This document shows positions 31,422 to 38,026 of a stretch of 64,000 nt of DNA, piece by piece. Source of the stretch: a virus. The translations under genes and the position numbers were made by a program. The stretch's first letter is position 1; the number at the start of each line of letters is the position of its first letter. A model generated the notes under the pieces. The model saw only the letters and a list, made by a program, of their open reading frames with translations. It was not told where the DNA came from and did no database searches. The stretch is taken from IMG/VR virus record IMGVR_UViG_3300028920_000056, positions 25,629 through 89,628 of that record; one strand, written 5' to 3'.

Positions 31422-31718
31422 ATGGTTAAACCACGAATTCTTGGAAAGTGGTATATAAACAATAAAAAAGATTATATGAATTTTGTTTTAGCTGTTGATA
31501 TTCGGGGTGGATATATTACTATTGGAATTAAGCCTCCATATACAGAAATTAATATGTATCATCTTGTTGATAAAAATGGTAGTGGCTACCTAACCAAACT
31601 TATTGATGCAGACGAATCAGAAATAAGTAGATTAAATAGTTTAATAATTAAATATATTTTTGAAGATTTAGTCGAGTTTAACTACTTTAGAGACTATTTG
31701 GAGAATTATGGAGGCTAA
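31422..31718 (+). CDS. Small family-B-like protein
   Basis: 98 residues preceded by TTGGAGG. Beta-rich body (FVLAVDIRGGYITIGIKPP) and a LNSLIIKYIFEDL segment near the end, followed by an extension that carries the GGAGG SD of the neck gene. It lies directly upstream of the gp13-like gene. Confidence 0.55.
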   Translation: MVKPRILGKWYINNKKDYMNFVLAVDIRGGYITIGIKPPYTEINMYHLVDKNGSGYLTKLIDADESEISRLNSLIIKYIFEDLVEFNYFRDYLENYGG

Positions 31719-31720
31719 TT

Positions 31721-32425
31721 ATGTCTTATGAAAATTTAAAAAACTTTGTAATGAGAAGAATGGGCTTTCCCAGAATTAAAATATACTTAACTCCTGAACA
31801 AATAGAAGATTGTCTATGGGAGGCACTGAACAGATATTATGAATATATAGAAGGCGACATGAAAGAAACTTATCTTACTGGTTTTTCTGGTCAGGGGACA
31901 TTTGATATACCTGCAACTATTGTCCCTAGATATATTCATGAAGTAATTTTTAAACCGTCTGATCCATTACTTTCTCTAACAGGTGTAATGCAAGATGTTT
32001 ATGTTTTGTACTACTTACAGAATGCCGGCGGAGCTTCAAATTTCATAGTTGATTACTGGCTAACTCTTGCAAGCTATGAAGAATATGTAAGAGTTCTTGG
32101 TAATCAACCACATTGGCAGATTATAGATGGCGACAAAATAAAGTTAGATCCAGTTCCGTCTATAGATTTTACTATTGGTATAAAATATATGGCTCTTCCT
32201 TCTGAAACAGTTATTGAAAATATAAGGTGGATTAGACTATATACACTTGCACTTGCTAAAGGAGTTGAAGGAGAAATTAGAAGTAAATTCTCTTCTTTCT
32301 CTGCAGGATCAGGTGAGATTTCATTAAATGGTGACGCATTAAAAGCAGAATCACAAGCAGAACTACAAAAACTAGAAGATGAGTTATTCTCAAAACAAGA
32401 TCCGCTCTATGGAATTTACGGTTAG
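31721..32425 (+). CDS. gp13: Neck protein (gp13-like)
   Basis: 234 residues with a GGAGG SD. The opening (FVMRRMGFPRIKIYLTPEQIEDCLWEALNRYYEY) and the LTLASYEEYVRVLGNQPHWQI and IKYMALPSE blocks are typical of the T4/cyanophage gp13 neck (head-completion) protein that seals the packaged head beneath the portal. The C-terminus has a long helix that includes GVEGEIRSKFSSF. It ends in TAG. Assigned from recognised sequence style and position before gp15/gp18-type genes. Confidence 0.75.
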   Translation: MSYENLKNFVMRRMGFPRIKIYLTPEQIEDCLWEALNRYYEYIEGDMKETYLTGFSGQGTFDIPATIVPRYIHEVIFKPSDPLLSLTGVMQDVYVLYYLQNAGGASNFIVDYWLTLASYEEYVRVLGNQPHWQIIDGDKIKLDPVPSIDFTIGIKYMALPSETVIENIRWIRLYTLALAKGVEGEIRSKFSSFSAGSGEISLNGDALKAESQAELQKLEDELFSKQDPLYGIYG

Positions 32426-32563
32426 TTGATCACCAAATTTCTAAACAAAAGCCGCTATAACTCGCTAAAAGAATATAACGATTATGAATATTGGATTATA
32501 AAAGAGGACACTTTAGAGGTTAAGAAATATAATGAAACTAACAGAATTAATAAAAACAAATAG
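32426..32563 (+). CDS. Possible 45-residue ORF after the neck gene
   Basis: A TTG-started frame immediately after the neck stop, rich in Tyr, Asn, Lys and Glu (NKSRYNSLKEYNDYEYW). No SD. It may be the degraded body of another small gene. Weak support. Confidence 0.25.
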   Translation: MITKFLNKSRYNSLKEYNDYEYWIIKEDTLEVKKYNETNRINKNK

Positions 32564-32679
32564 ATTGAAAGCAGGAATGCTATTCTATCATACATTTCAA
32601 AGCGTGGAAGGTATATATTATTTAGTCATAAAAGTTAATAGAAAAGCTTAAATTAATTGAAAATATATTTGACAAGTGA
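32532..32679 (+). pseudogene. Family-B gene with internal deletion
   Basis: ATG 32532 begins LTELIKTNRLKAGMLFYHTF, clearly the family's N-terminal domain (compare FKELKSGMILYDSI at 33899). The frame stops at 32651. In another frame the usual tail KLKLIENIFDK runs to TGA 32677-32679, which overlaps the GTG of the next gene. The middle has been lost. Confidence 0.55.
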
Positions 32680-33086
32680 GATTTTTAGAAGAAATGATTG
32701 GAATTGAAGAGAAAAAATTATTTAGAAAACTACTCCAAAGATATGGTTCATACATAAGAGATGTAGAAACTGTTGACTATATTCCAGGTATTAAGCCACT
32801 TTTTATTTTTCATTGGCTTGCAGAACACAAATATGTTATGTGCAGAAAGTGGCATATTGATTTAAATCAATCTCAATCAGGATTTAATATTTATGTGCCA
32901 AAATTTTATGACTTGTTGGAGAAAAAATGGTTCGGTGGAATGTATTTTACATCAGCCGCAGTTGTTAATAATAAAACGACATTTAAAAAAATATTAAATT
33001 ATTTAGCTGATGGAAATGTTGAAGAGGCAAACAAATTGTTTTATAAACCCAGACGAATAATAAGGAATATATTTAATGAAAGATAA
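32676..33086 (+). CDS. Hypothetical protein with family-B tail
   Basis: GTG start overlapping the remnant's stop. 136 residues, larger than its neighbours, with an aromatic, helical body (KPLFIFHWLAEHKYVMCRKWHIDL) that is not the small barrel. The tail RRIIRNIFNER encodes AAGGAATATATTTAATG, the SD and start of the next gene. Confidence 0.6.
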   Translation: MRFLEEMIGIEEKKLFRKLLQRYGSYIRDVETVDYIPGIKPLFIFHWLAEHKYVMCRKWHIDLNQSQSGFNIYVPKFYDLLEKKWFGGMYFTSAAVVNNKTTFKKILNYLADGNVEEANKLFYKPRRIIRNIFNER

Positions 33087-33375
33087 TGAAATAGTAGTAG
33101 GCGATTTATTATATTATCTCGATCGAGATAATATGAATTTTAATTATCTTTATTGTCGAGCTATTAATAAAAATAAATTATACTTTATACAATTTAAATT
33201 CTTAGTGAATATAAAAAAGTTAATTATTAGAGAAAGATATATCCTGACTAGAGTTGAGTGGAACGACAAACATCTTATTTTTAAATATTTCATAAAAGAT
33301 GATGAAGCTAAGCACCAACTAGTTGAGCGTATTTTTAAAGTGGAAATAGAAGATATAAGGTATTTTGATAAATGA
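33076..33375 (+). CDS. Small family-B protein
   Basis: 99 residues opening EIVVGDLLYYLDRDN (barrel-like start) with a family segment HQLVERIFKVE near residue 82 and a short extension whose codons (ATAAGGT) form the next SD. Confidence 0.6.
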   Translation: MKDNEIVVGDLLYYLDRDNMNFNYLYCRAINKNKLYFIQFKFLVNIKKLIIRERYILTRVEWNDKHLIFKYFIKDDEAKHQLVERIFKVEIEDIRYFDK

Positions 33376-33659
33376 AATATTTTGTAGTTGTACCAAATTT
33401 AAAGCCTCAAGTTATAATCTTTTTTGAATTTATAAAAGAATTGTCAGAAGCTCATAAATATCGTATAGGAAGACGGTGGTATACTAAAAAGATAGTAAAA
33501 TATAAAGCACGAGAAAATGGTGTCTATTTTGAAATACATATCTACTCACTTATTAAACGAGAGTCTGGCTATAAATTTATAAGACCACCAATAAATGGAG
33601 AAATATTTGATTCATTTTCAAAAGCAGCTAGATATCTTATTGTTAGGTTGTTTAAATAA
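33372..33659 (+). CDS. Small family-B protein (tail LIVRLFK)
   Basis: 95 residues, basic, ending ARYLIVRLFK; ATGA overlap upstream and TAATG junction downstream. The tail codons contain TTAGGT as a possible SD. Confidence 0.6.
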   Translation: MKYFVVVPNLKPQVIIFFEFIKELSEAHKYRIGRRWYTKKIVKYKARENGVYFEIHIYSLIKRESGYKFIRPPINGEIFDSFSKAARYLIVRLFK

Positions 33660-33896
33660 TGAAAAATGGAATTTGGTATGAAATAGATCAAAAAAACTTT
33701 TTTAGTATCGCACACCAGTATTAATACATTTTTCTAATGAAAGATAAAGTGTTTGGATTTGATTGGCCTTCTAATAAATTTAGAACATATTCTAGAGCAG
33801 CATTAGAACCTGTATCAAAAGGGTTCAATATGGACTAAAATAGGTACTGACCTTATAAGTAGAGAATTAATAAAATTTATATTTGGATGTAGGTAA
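33660..33896 (+). pseudogene. Decayed family-B gene
   Basis: Broken pieces in order: MKNGIWYEIDQKNFFSI (stop 33723-33725), a second frame MKDKVFGFDWPSNKF..., and in a third frame the intact tail ISRELIKFIFGCR ending at 33896, with TAGGT as SD for ATG 33899. At least two frameshifts separate them. Confidence 0.5.
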
Positions 33897-33898
33897 AC

Positions 33899-34165
33899 AT
33901 GACATTTAAAGAACTAAAATCTGGAATGATTCTATATGACTCTATTGGAGAAAAAATAATGTTTATTATTAATGTTAAGAATGAGAATACAACTGTTGAA
34001 TATGTGAGTGCACTTATTTTTTCTCCAATTATAACTACTTTAACATCTTATTTTATTGACATAATAACATGGCATGATCGTTATAGCAAAAGCTGCAAGC
34101 TTGCCACAAGTAAACAACTAAGAAAAGAAATAATGAAAATGTATGGGGCAACAACAAGTGATTAA
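33899..34165 (+). CDS. Small family-B protein
   Basis: 88 residues opening FKELKSGMILYDSIGEKIMFI, the clearest example of the family's N-terminal barrel motif, and ending KQLRKEIMKMYGATTSD. Function unknown. Confidence 0.6.
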   Translation: MTFKELKSGMILYDSIGEKIMFIINVKNENTTVEYVSALIFSPIITTLTSYFIDIITWHDRYSKSCKLATSKQLRKEIMKMYGATTSD

Positions 34166-34448
34166 GTTTAAAGAAGTAAAAAGAGGGATGTTTTTATGGC
34201 ACATACTTGATGATGAATATACTGCATATTTTTATGTCCAAGAAAAATCAACCGAAGGAGTTACTGGATTATGGGTTATATATAATACTTCAGATCGTAT
34301 ATTTGTTTATATACCAAATAGATTCTTCTCGAAGCGAACTTTTAGTATAAAATTAGATAAATGGAGTATTTTGTGGCGCATGAAATTGCAAGAAAGAAAA
34401 CACTTGTTCAGAATTATTTTTGATGCAAAAGAGTTTCATAAAGAATAA
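34158..34448 (+). CDS. Small family-B protein (tail LFRIIFDAK)
   Basis: GTG 34158 gives MIKFKEVKRGMFLWHIL, which aligns with the preceding paralogue; ATG 34143 would add five residues. About 96 residues ending KHLFRIIFDAKEFHKE. Confidence 0.6.
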   Translation: MIKFKEVKRGMFLWHILDDEYTAYFYVQEKSTEGVTGLWVIYNTSDRIFVYIPNRFFSKRTFSIKLDKWSILWRMKLQERKHLFRIIFDAKEFHKE

Positions 34449-34450
34449 CG

Positions 34451-34458
34451 CATAATTA
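34451..34458 (+). promoter_or_regulatory. CATAATTA box before 34466
   Basis: GCATAATTATATT begins 15 bases before GTG 34466, which lacks an SD. The 13 bases are identical to those before the gp47 gene. Confidence 0.4.
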
Positions 34459-34465
34459 TATTAAA

Positions 34466-34741
34466 GTGGCAACAATGAATAGACAACAAGAAATATTAAA
34501 CGAAATTGAAAAAAAAGAACGTGATAAAAGAATAGAAAAGCATTTAAAGAAACGTGATTTATTTGTTTCTTTAATAGCTGCAATAAAGAGTGGAAATAAA
34601 CTTTTGACTACCGAGCTAACGAATAAAGTACCAAAATATAAAATTAAAGATTTTATTTGGAAGCTGGGACGTTATAAATTTAAACAATATCCACTTACTA
34701 AAATGGCTATTAGTCAATTGAGGTGGAGAAAAGGGGGTTAA
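34466..34741 (+). CDS. Hypothetical basic helical protein
   Basis: 91 residues, Lys/Arg/Glu-rich helices (NEIEKKERDKRIEKHLKKRD) and a basic C-terminus. GTG 34466 or ATG 34475 may be the start. The tail codons include AGGTGG and AAAGGGGG, serving the next gene. Function unknown. Confidence 0.55.
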   Translation: MATMNRQQEILNEIEKKERDKRIEKHLKKRDLFVSLIAAIKSGNKLLTTELTNKVPKYKIKDFIWKLGRYKFKQYPLTKMAISQLRWRKGG

Positions 34742-34742
34742 A

Positions 34743-35318
34743 ATGCACCCGCATAACATTCTCCTATTAGATGTAGACAATACAATAGTTATTGCAAAAG
34801 ACAATTATATTTACAAAATCATCAATGGAAAAGAAATAGCATTGACGCCTGCCGAATTTGCCCAAGAAGATATACACAATAATAGATATGATTTCAGAGA
34901 TTTTGAAGACCCAGATAGAATAAAAAGCGCAATTATGCATGGGCAACCAATAGTCTATGTACTAGATTTTATGAGAGATAAACTAGACAATGGTTGGGAA
35001 GTTGGAATCTTAACAGCTAGACCAAGAGGAAAGCTTATTAAGAAAATATTGCGAACATGGCTTTTTTGTAGAGATGAAGAAGGAAAATGGACACAAATTG
35101 GCGATAAACTTAAAAGAGTGTTTGCAATTGGTGAAGTCGGTGGTACTTGTTCTTCTAATGTAGAAAAGAAAATAGCAGTATTAAAAAGAATGTGTAAAGA
35201 ATATGAACATGTAATGTTCATAGATGATGATCAAAGTAATATAGAAGCAGCAAGACAATTAAAATTAGATAATCTTATTGCTATCAACACAAACGATTTA
35301 AAATTTATTGTTAGGTAA
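34743..35318 (+). CDS. HAD-superfamily phosphatase
   Basis: 191 residues with the HAD motifs in order: I LLLDVDNTIV (D10, D12), II ILTARPRG (Thr), a lysine after the cap segment, and IV MFIDDDQSN. Such phage enzymes dephosphorylate nucleotides or 3' ends of RNA and DNA; T4 Pnkp's phosphatase domain belongs here. No kinase domain is attached. Given the three ligase-like proteins in this window (19554, 57508, 61220), a nucleic-acid end-processing role is attractive but unproven; a nucleotidase role fits equally. Confidence 0.75.
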   Translation: MHPHNILLLDVDNTIVIAKDNYIYKIINGKEIALTPAEFAQEDIHNNRYDFRDFEDPDRIKSAIMHGQPIVYVLDFMRDKLDNGWEVGILTARPRGKLIKKILRTWLFCRDEEGKWTQIGDKLKRVFAIGEVGGTCSSNVEKKIAVLKRMCKEYEHVMFIDDDQSNIEAARQLKLDNLIAINTNDLKFIVR

Positions 35319-35359
35319 ATAAAATACTATCCTTAAAATTAACTACTCATAATGCGAAA

Positions 35360-35367
35360 GATAATCA
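35360..35367 (+). promoter_or_regulatory. GATAATCA box before 35371
   Basis: GCGAAAGATAATCATATATG runs straight into the ATG at 35371; no SD. It closely matches the sequence before 4143. Confidence 0.4.
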
Positions 35368-35370
35368 TAT

Positions 35371-35652
35371 ATGAGATTTAACGAAGTAAATAGTTCCGAA
35401 ATGTTATTTTGCACATATACTAATGTAGATATTTTTTCTTACATTATTAATAAATATAAAGGTAGTTGTGATTTATTAATAATAAAATTTTGGGATAACA
35501 TGTCTAAAGTATATGTAGTTAGACTCAGCAGTATTTCTAAAGTAGTTTTTGATAGTAAAAAATATATTTATATTAGAACACACAAAATCAATAAAAAAGT
35601 TTTATTTCAAAAAATATTTAGTAAAAAATGGAAGTATGTAGATGAGCGATAA
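35371..35652 (+). CDS. Small family-B protein (tail LFQKIFSKK)
   Basis: 93 residues, beginning MRFNEVNSSEMLFCTY and ending NKKVLFQKIFSKKWKYVDER. Candidate leaderless gene. Its last codons (TGGAAG) lie before the ATG of the neck-type gene at 35642, which it overlaps by 11 bases. Confidence 0.6.
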   Translation: MRFNEVNSSEMLFCTYTNVDIFSYIINKYKGSCDLLIIKFWDNMSKVYVVRLSSISKVVFDSKKYIYIRTHKINKKVLFQKIFSKKWKYVDER

Positions 35653-36154
35653 ATTTGAATTATACGATGATTTAAATAATTTTGAGATAGATTTATTTAA
35701 CGAAGTTGATCAAGAAAAAATTAATATTGAAGGCGCACCATTTACTATTTGGAAATTTGATTTGGCAGCAACAAAAGAGACTGATGATTCTATACCAGAT
35801 GATGGCTTAGATCTAAATCTACTATATGGCGAAGCACTTCCTGAAAATTTTGTATATGAAAAAGCGCCACAAAAATTAAAAGGTAGTTATTTAGAACCTA
35901 CATGGACTCAAGATTTAATGGCTTTTGGTATTACTGAACCTGAAGAGATAAATATAAAATTTAATAAACAACAAGTAATTGATTTACTTGGTAGAACATT
36001 TCTTATTGGCGACATTATTAAAACATTTCATGAAAAACATTATATAATAGAAGATACATATGTTAGTGAAGAAACTGGTATTTGGGAATATATCCATATT
36101 AATGTAATAGCAAGAAAAGTAGATGTTTCACAAGTAAATTTGCCCGAGGCTTAA
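35642..36154 (+). CDS. Probable neck or connector protein (gp14 position)
   Basis: 170 residues, acidic. The C-terminal half (FNKQQVIDLLGRTFLIGDIIKTFHEKHYIIEDTYVSE) has the look of a head-tail connector that binds the tail end of the neck, and the gene lies between gp13-like and gp15-like genes, where T4 has gene 14. Assignment is by position and general character; the sequence itself is not diagnostic. Confidence 0.5.
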   Translation: MSDKFELYDDLNNFEIDLFNEVDQEKINIEGAPFTIWKFDLAATKETDDSIPDDGLDLNLLYGEALPENFVYEKAPQKLKGSYLEPTWTQDLMAFGITEPEEINIKFNKQQVIDLLGRTFLIGDIIKTFHEKHYIIEDTYVSEETGIWEYIHINVIARKVDVSQVNLPEA

Positions 36155-36155
36155 T

Positions 36156-36359
36156 TTGAAAGATTATATTTATCTATATAATGACAAATTAAGAGTACGA
36201 ACATTTCTTAGATGCACAAAGCATTCTAGAGGTAGATTACAAGTTTTAGATATTTTTATTGATGAAGCTGGTGTTTTTGAATTTGGAGAAATATTTGTTC
36301 CCAATCCAAATATGTTATATGACAAATACAGTTTAGTTCACAGGATATTTAAAGAATAA
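36156..36359 (+). CDS. Small family-B protein (tail LVHRIFKE)
   Basis: TTG start with GAGG nine bases upstream. 67 residues opening MKDYIYLYNDKLRVRTFL and ending YSLVHRIFKE, with AGGA as SD for the following remnant. Confidence 0.55.
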   Translation: MKDYIYLYNDKLRVRTFLRCTKHSRGRLQVLDIFIDEAGVFEFGEIFVPNPNMLYDKYSLVHRIFKE

Positions 36360-36406
36360 TGAAAGATTTAAAAATGGCTTAATTTGAAAGAGGTTAGAGT
36401 TAAAAA
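36359..36406 (+). pseudogene. Remnant junction of a family-B module
   Basis: A seven-codon frame (MKDLKMA) followed by TTTGAAAGAGG. The segment GATTTAAAAATGGCTTAATTT closely repeats the tail/start junction at 36615-36637, indicating leftover duplication ends. Confidence 0.35.
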
Positions 36407-36631
36407 ATGAAATTCTTTTATCTTGTAGATGAAACTAAAAAAACAGATATACATTACTTATTTCAAATTGAATTGAGTGGTAAAATTGATCCTGATGGTC
36501 GCCATGAAGTAAAAATTATAAAAATTATACATTGTGAAGGATTTTACAAATATGAGCCTGGCGAAATTATTCATATTAAAAATGCTTTGAATGAGAAAGA
36601 ATTATTAAGAGAAATATTTAAAAATGGCTGA
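36407..36631 (+). CDS. Small family-B protein (tail LLREIFKNG)
   Basis: 74 residues with FYLVDETKKTDIHYLFQIEL as first strands and NEKELLREIFKNG as tail. GAGG precedes the ATG. Overlaps the next gene by eight bases. Confidence 0.6.
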   Translation: MKFFYLVDETKKTDIHYLFQIELSGKIDPDGRHEVKIIKIIHCEGFYKYEPGEIIHIKNALNEKELLREIFKNG

Positions 36632-37055
36632 ATTTGAAACTACAATAAAACTAGATTTTTCAGATGATAAATTAAACACTAAAATAGATAAAATAATAGC
36701 AGATTATTTTAAAGGTAAGATGACGCCTGAATTAAATAAAATTTTAAAAAAAGCATTGTTTTTAAAAAGTAAGCCAGCAAAACAAACTTCGTTGAAAAAT
36801 TTTAGAAATAAAAATGCTGGACTTTTTACTAAATTGTTGTTAGAAGACATGAAGAATGAAAATGCTATAGTTACATATAATGAGGAAGCTGAAAAAGAAT
36901 CTTTAAGCATTACTGTTGAATTAAGCAAAGAAGAGCAAAAACAGTTTATTAATTATCCAGATGATTTAATATTAAAAAAGATAGCAAAACTAGATGATAA
37001 CGAAAGTAAGAAAAAGTTTAATGTTGCCATCGAAAAAGGAGATTTTGAAGAATAA
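36624..37055 (+). CDS. Hypothetical helical protein
   Basis: 143 residues, Lys-rich helices with a KKALFLKSKPAKQTSLKNFR basic patch and an acidic end. It starts within the tail of the preceding module. It lies next to the tail-terminator gene, so it may be a tail assembly factor; this is an inference from position. Confidence 0.55.
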   Translation: MAEFETTIKLDFSDDKLNTKIDKIIADYFKGKMTPELNKILKKALFLKSKPAKQTSLKNFRNKNAGLFTKLLLEDMKNENAIVTYNEEAEKESLSITVELSKEEQKQFINYPDDLILKKIAKLDDNESKKKFNVAIEKGDFEE

Positions 37056-37134
37056 TGTTAAAAAGAAATATTGCAACTAAAAATAAATTAAATTATATAG
37101 AATTTTTTAGTTTTTGTGAAGAGGAGGTGTTAAA

Positions 37135-37827
37135 ATTTTAACAACGTACCCAATTTTTGCCGAATATCACTTTTATATTAAGCAGTGGCTAAAAACTATA
37201 ATGACTTTACCAAGATTAGAAGCAATGAGCCCAGCTCCAGTAATTCCAGTAGTTTATTCTTCACCACGAAGAGCTTGGGCCACTGGCAGTTCTGCAGTGG
37301 CCGGTGGTGATGCTGGGGGAGGAATATTATACGCCCCACCTAGTCAAGGAAATAATTTTTTACCCATTGTGTTTTTTAATTATACAAATGCTACACCTAT
37401 TTTAGATAGAACAATTCCTTATGAGCACATTTTCAGAAAAAAAATGCAAGATAATAATAATAGTGTACAATACAAGCTTAATAAACCAATGCTTGTATAT
37501 GAGCTTACATACACTGCATCATTGTATTGTGCGTTAATGCAAGATTGTGATATATTAGTATTTAGGTTTATGACTGAATTCAGACCACAATCACATTTAT
37601 GGATTGGAGATAAAGGCGATGCTGGTGATCGAACTAAAGGATTATATGCACATATGGTATTAGATAGTGTAACTGATGCAACTGAATATGAGCCTGGAGA
37701 TATAGGAGAAAGAGTGGTAAGAAAAGATTTTAGTTGGAAAATCACAGAAGCTTATGTTCCAACTATTCCATATCAGATTGACGAAAAGATAATTAGAGAT
37801 GTATATATTACTATAAATGAAGGATAA
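37135..37827 (+). CDS. gp15: Tail terminator/sheath stabiliser (gp15-like), AUU start
   Basis: The frame is open upstream of ATG 37201 back to 37135, and the added residues (LTTYPIFAEYHFYIKQWLKT) correspond to the conserved opening of gp15 proteins. GGAGG at 37123-37127 is seven bases from the ATT codon at 37135, so AUU initiation is likely. The product has about 231 residues and includes PRLEAMSPAPVIPVVYSSPRRA and MLVYELTYTASLYCALMQD, the YEL-x-hydrophobic block of T4 gp15. It caps the tail under the neck. A 28-codon frame (37055-37141) precedes it. Confidence 0.7.
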   Translation: MLTTYPIFAEYHFYIKQWLKTIMTLPRLEAMSPAPVIPVVYSSPRRAWATGSSAVAGGDAGGGILYAPPSQGNNFLPIVFFNYTNATPILDRTIPYEHIFRKKMQDNNNSVQYKLNKPMLVYELTYTASLYCALMQDCDILVFRFMTEFRPQSHLWIGDKGDAGDRTKGLYAHMVLDSVTDATEYEPGDIGERVVRKDFSWKITEAYVPTIPYQIDEKIIRDVYITINEG

Positions 37828-37830
37828 TAT

Positions 37831-38022
37831 ATGAAATACTTAATAAAAAATAAAACCAGCAAAAATATAGTATTACTAGTTGATGGTTGTACTACTTTTT
37901 TGTATCCAAGAGGGAAAAAAAGAGATTTTAAAATAGTGGATGCATTAACACCACAATTAAAAAATTTGAAAAAGTTAAAATTTATTCAAATTACGAAAAT
38001 AGACAAAAACAAGGAGGCTTAA
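37831..38022 (+). CDS. Hypothetical 63-residue basic protein
   Basis: Short basic protein (KYLIKNKTSKNIVLLVDGCTT) between the gp15-like and sheath genes. Its 3' end carries the AAGGAGG SD of the sheath gene. Such small genes before the sheath are common in T4-type phages. Function unknown. Confidence 0.6.
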   Translation: MKYLIKNKTSKNIVLLVDGCTTFLYPRGKKRDFKIVDALTPQLKNLKKLKFIQITKIDKNKEA

Positions 38023-38026
38023 GAAG

